DNA of 64,000 bases from Acidiferrobacterales bacterium (GTDB taxonomy: Bacteria > Pseudomonadota > Gammaproteobacteria > Acidiferrobacterales > SZUA-150): positions 1-64,000 of the forward strand of contig CAMYII010000024.1 of the NCBI GenBank assembly GCA_947258385.1, written 5' to 3'. Positions 63,050 to 64,000 of this stretch are shown here, piece after piece (the stretch's first letter is position 1; each line of letters starts with the position of its first letter). The position numbers were made by a program, and so were the translations under genes. The notes under the pieces were generated by a model. That model saw nothing but the letters and a program-made list of their open reading frames with translations. It ran no database searches and was not told the DNA's origin.

Positions 63050-64000
63050 ATGGGCACAATCACCTGCAAGTATCACCCACGGGCACCGGCGCGTTGGATT
63101 TGCCTGGGGTGCGATATCGAATTCTGTCCCGCCTGCGTGAAGATGCAGCCCGCCGCGGGCGGTGCACTGACGGCGGTCTGTCCGGCTTGCAACAACCCGG
63201 TCGATTCGCTCGGTGCGGGCAATGTCATCACGCCGTTTTGGCACCGGATACCGCGTTTTTTCGCTTATCCCGCCAACGCGGTCTCGCTTGTTTACATCAG
63301 CCTGCTGTCGATGATCGGTGCGGTATCGTTCGGCTTTTCGTTTTTCGCGGGTCTGCTGCAACTGGTGCTGTTTGTCGTGTTTTTGAAGTATGCCTATGCG
63401 GTGCTGAGTCATACGGCCAAGGGCCACCTGGAACCCCCGCCAGTGACCTGGGACATGGTGACGCAGAATCTGGAGATGCCGTTCAAGCAGTTATTCGTCT
63501 TCATATTAATTGGTTTCGCCTACGGCTTGATCAGCGCCTTTGTGGGTGAAGGAATCGCCGATCTCGCGCTTGTGTTTTTGATCCTGGCGCTACCGGCGAC
63601 CGTCATGGTGATCGCGGTGGAAAACAGCTTCTTCAAGGCCGTCAATCCCGTCGTGCTTTCCGCCATGATCAGGCGTATCGGCTTTCCCTATCTGCTGCTC
63701 TACTTTTTCCTGATTCTGCTCTGGGCCGGATCGCATATCCTGTTCGACCTGGCTGCCGGGCATATGCCAAAACTGGCGCTGCTTTTTCTGTCGAACTTTA
63801 TCTTTATGTATTTCCTGCTCATCATGTTCAACATGATGGGGTACGTGATTTATCAGTATCACGAAGCGCTCGGCTTTGATATAGAACTGGAATACGAGCA
63901 GGAAATGGACGACGGAGCAGGGCAGGCATTCCTTCCGGCGAACCCTGTCCTGAGCGAAGTGAATGTGCTGATCAACGAGGGCAAGGTCCCGGAAGCGCTT
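63050..64000 (+). CDS. Zinc-ribbon, multi-pass membrane protein with a TPR-like end (partial)
   Basis: 317 residues are visible from ATG 63050 to the right edge; the end is missing. The N-terminus has CKYHPRAPARWICLGCDIEFCPACVKM and VCPACNNPVD, i.e. several CxxC pairs of a B-box or zinc-ribbon type. About five hydrophobic helices follow (about 85-285, e.g. YISLLSMIGAVSFGFSFFAG and IGFPYLLLYFFLILLWAG). After the membrane part the chain reads NPVLSEVNVLINEGKVPEAL, which looks like the first TPR helix pair. It is probably an inner-membrane protein with a protein-binding tail. No ribosome-binding site of note is seen and the family is not recognised. Confidence 0.75.
   Translation, partial: MGTITCKYHPRAPARWICLGCDIEFCPACVKMQPAAGGALTAVCPACNNPVDSLGAGNVITPFWHRIPRFFAYPANAVSLVYISLLSMIGAVSFGFSFFAGLLQLVLFVVFLKYAYAVLSHTAKGHLEPPPVTWDMVTQNLEMPFKQLFVFILIGFAYGLISAFVGEGIADLALVFLILALPATVMVIAVENSFFKAVNPVVLSAMIRRIGFPYLLLYFFLILLWAGSHILFDLAAGHMPKLALLFLSNFIFMYFLLIMFNMMGYVIYQYHEALGFDIELEYEQEMDDGAGQAFLPANPVLSEVNVLINEGKVPEAL

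Overview
The window looks like chromosomal DNA of a Gram-negative bacterium, most probably a gammaproteobacterium. The reasons are an LpxC for lipid A, three outer-membrane barrel proteins, two AsmA-type proteins, an RND efflux pump with a lipoprotein adaptor, several lipoproteins, a 7TM-DISM diguanylate cyclase, and moderately GC-rich coding DNA with AT-richer gaps. No tRNA, rRNA or CRISPR array was recognised. No genus can be named from sequence alone.

Layout. 1-3 kb: tail of a HEAT-type protein, a cold-shock protein with a long leader, a thioredoxin-DsbD-like membrane protein broken by a one-base frameshift, and a membrane-anchored redoxin. 3-11 kb: an RND efflux operon, an orphan solute-binding protein, an HtrA-type lipoprotein protease, and a stand-alone lpxC divergent from an AraC regulator. 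12-25 kb: a Kef-type antiporter and a carbon block of pyruvate kinase, glycogen debranching enzyme, phosphoketolase, acetate kinase and phosphotransacetylase. Together these can take glycogen-derived sugar phosphates to acetyl-phosphate and then to acetate (making ATP) or acetyl-CoA. 25-34 kb: small exported proteins, an OprD-like porin behind a poly-G tract, a PAS-GGDEF-EAL protein, and an AsmA-like protein. 35-38 kb: modABC for molybdate uptake. 38-46 kb: a second AsmA-like protein and two more GGDEF proteins with unusual sensors, one a solute-binding domain and one 7TM-DISM. 46.5-50.2 kb is a gene-poor islet holding a probable transposase relic, a tightly coupled XRE regulator plus CsrA-like protein with an insertion, and an orphan binding protein. 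50-56 kb: two hotdog-fold proteins, two flavin oxidoreductases of the nitronate monooxygenase family, a GNAT enzyme and a double-DTG aspartic protease. 56-64 kb: an RRM RNA-binding protein, a YbaK-type deacylase, a rhodanese pseudogene, a tandem pair of Sel1-repeat proteins, a porin plus PstS-like binding protein operon, and the start of a zinc-ribbon membrane protein that runs off the right edge.

Two families of dispersed foldback repeats run through the gaps. Family A is about 150-180 bp, with four good copies and one short relative, and often sits just after stop codons. Family B is built around a CCATGGA-centred palindrome, with three copies. They are the clearest structure not explained by genes. 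The most interesting genetic unit is the XRE/CsrA-like pair. The cyclic-di-GMP proteins and the phosphoketolase-acetate block are the strongest functional groupings.
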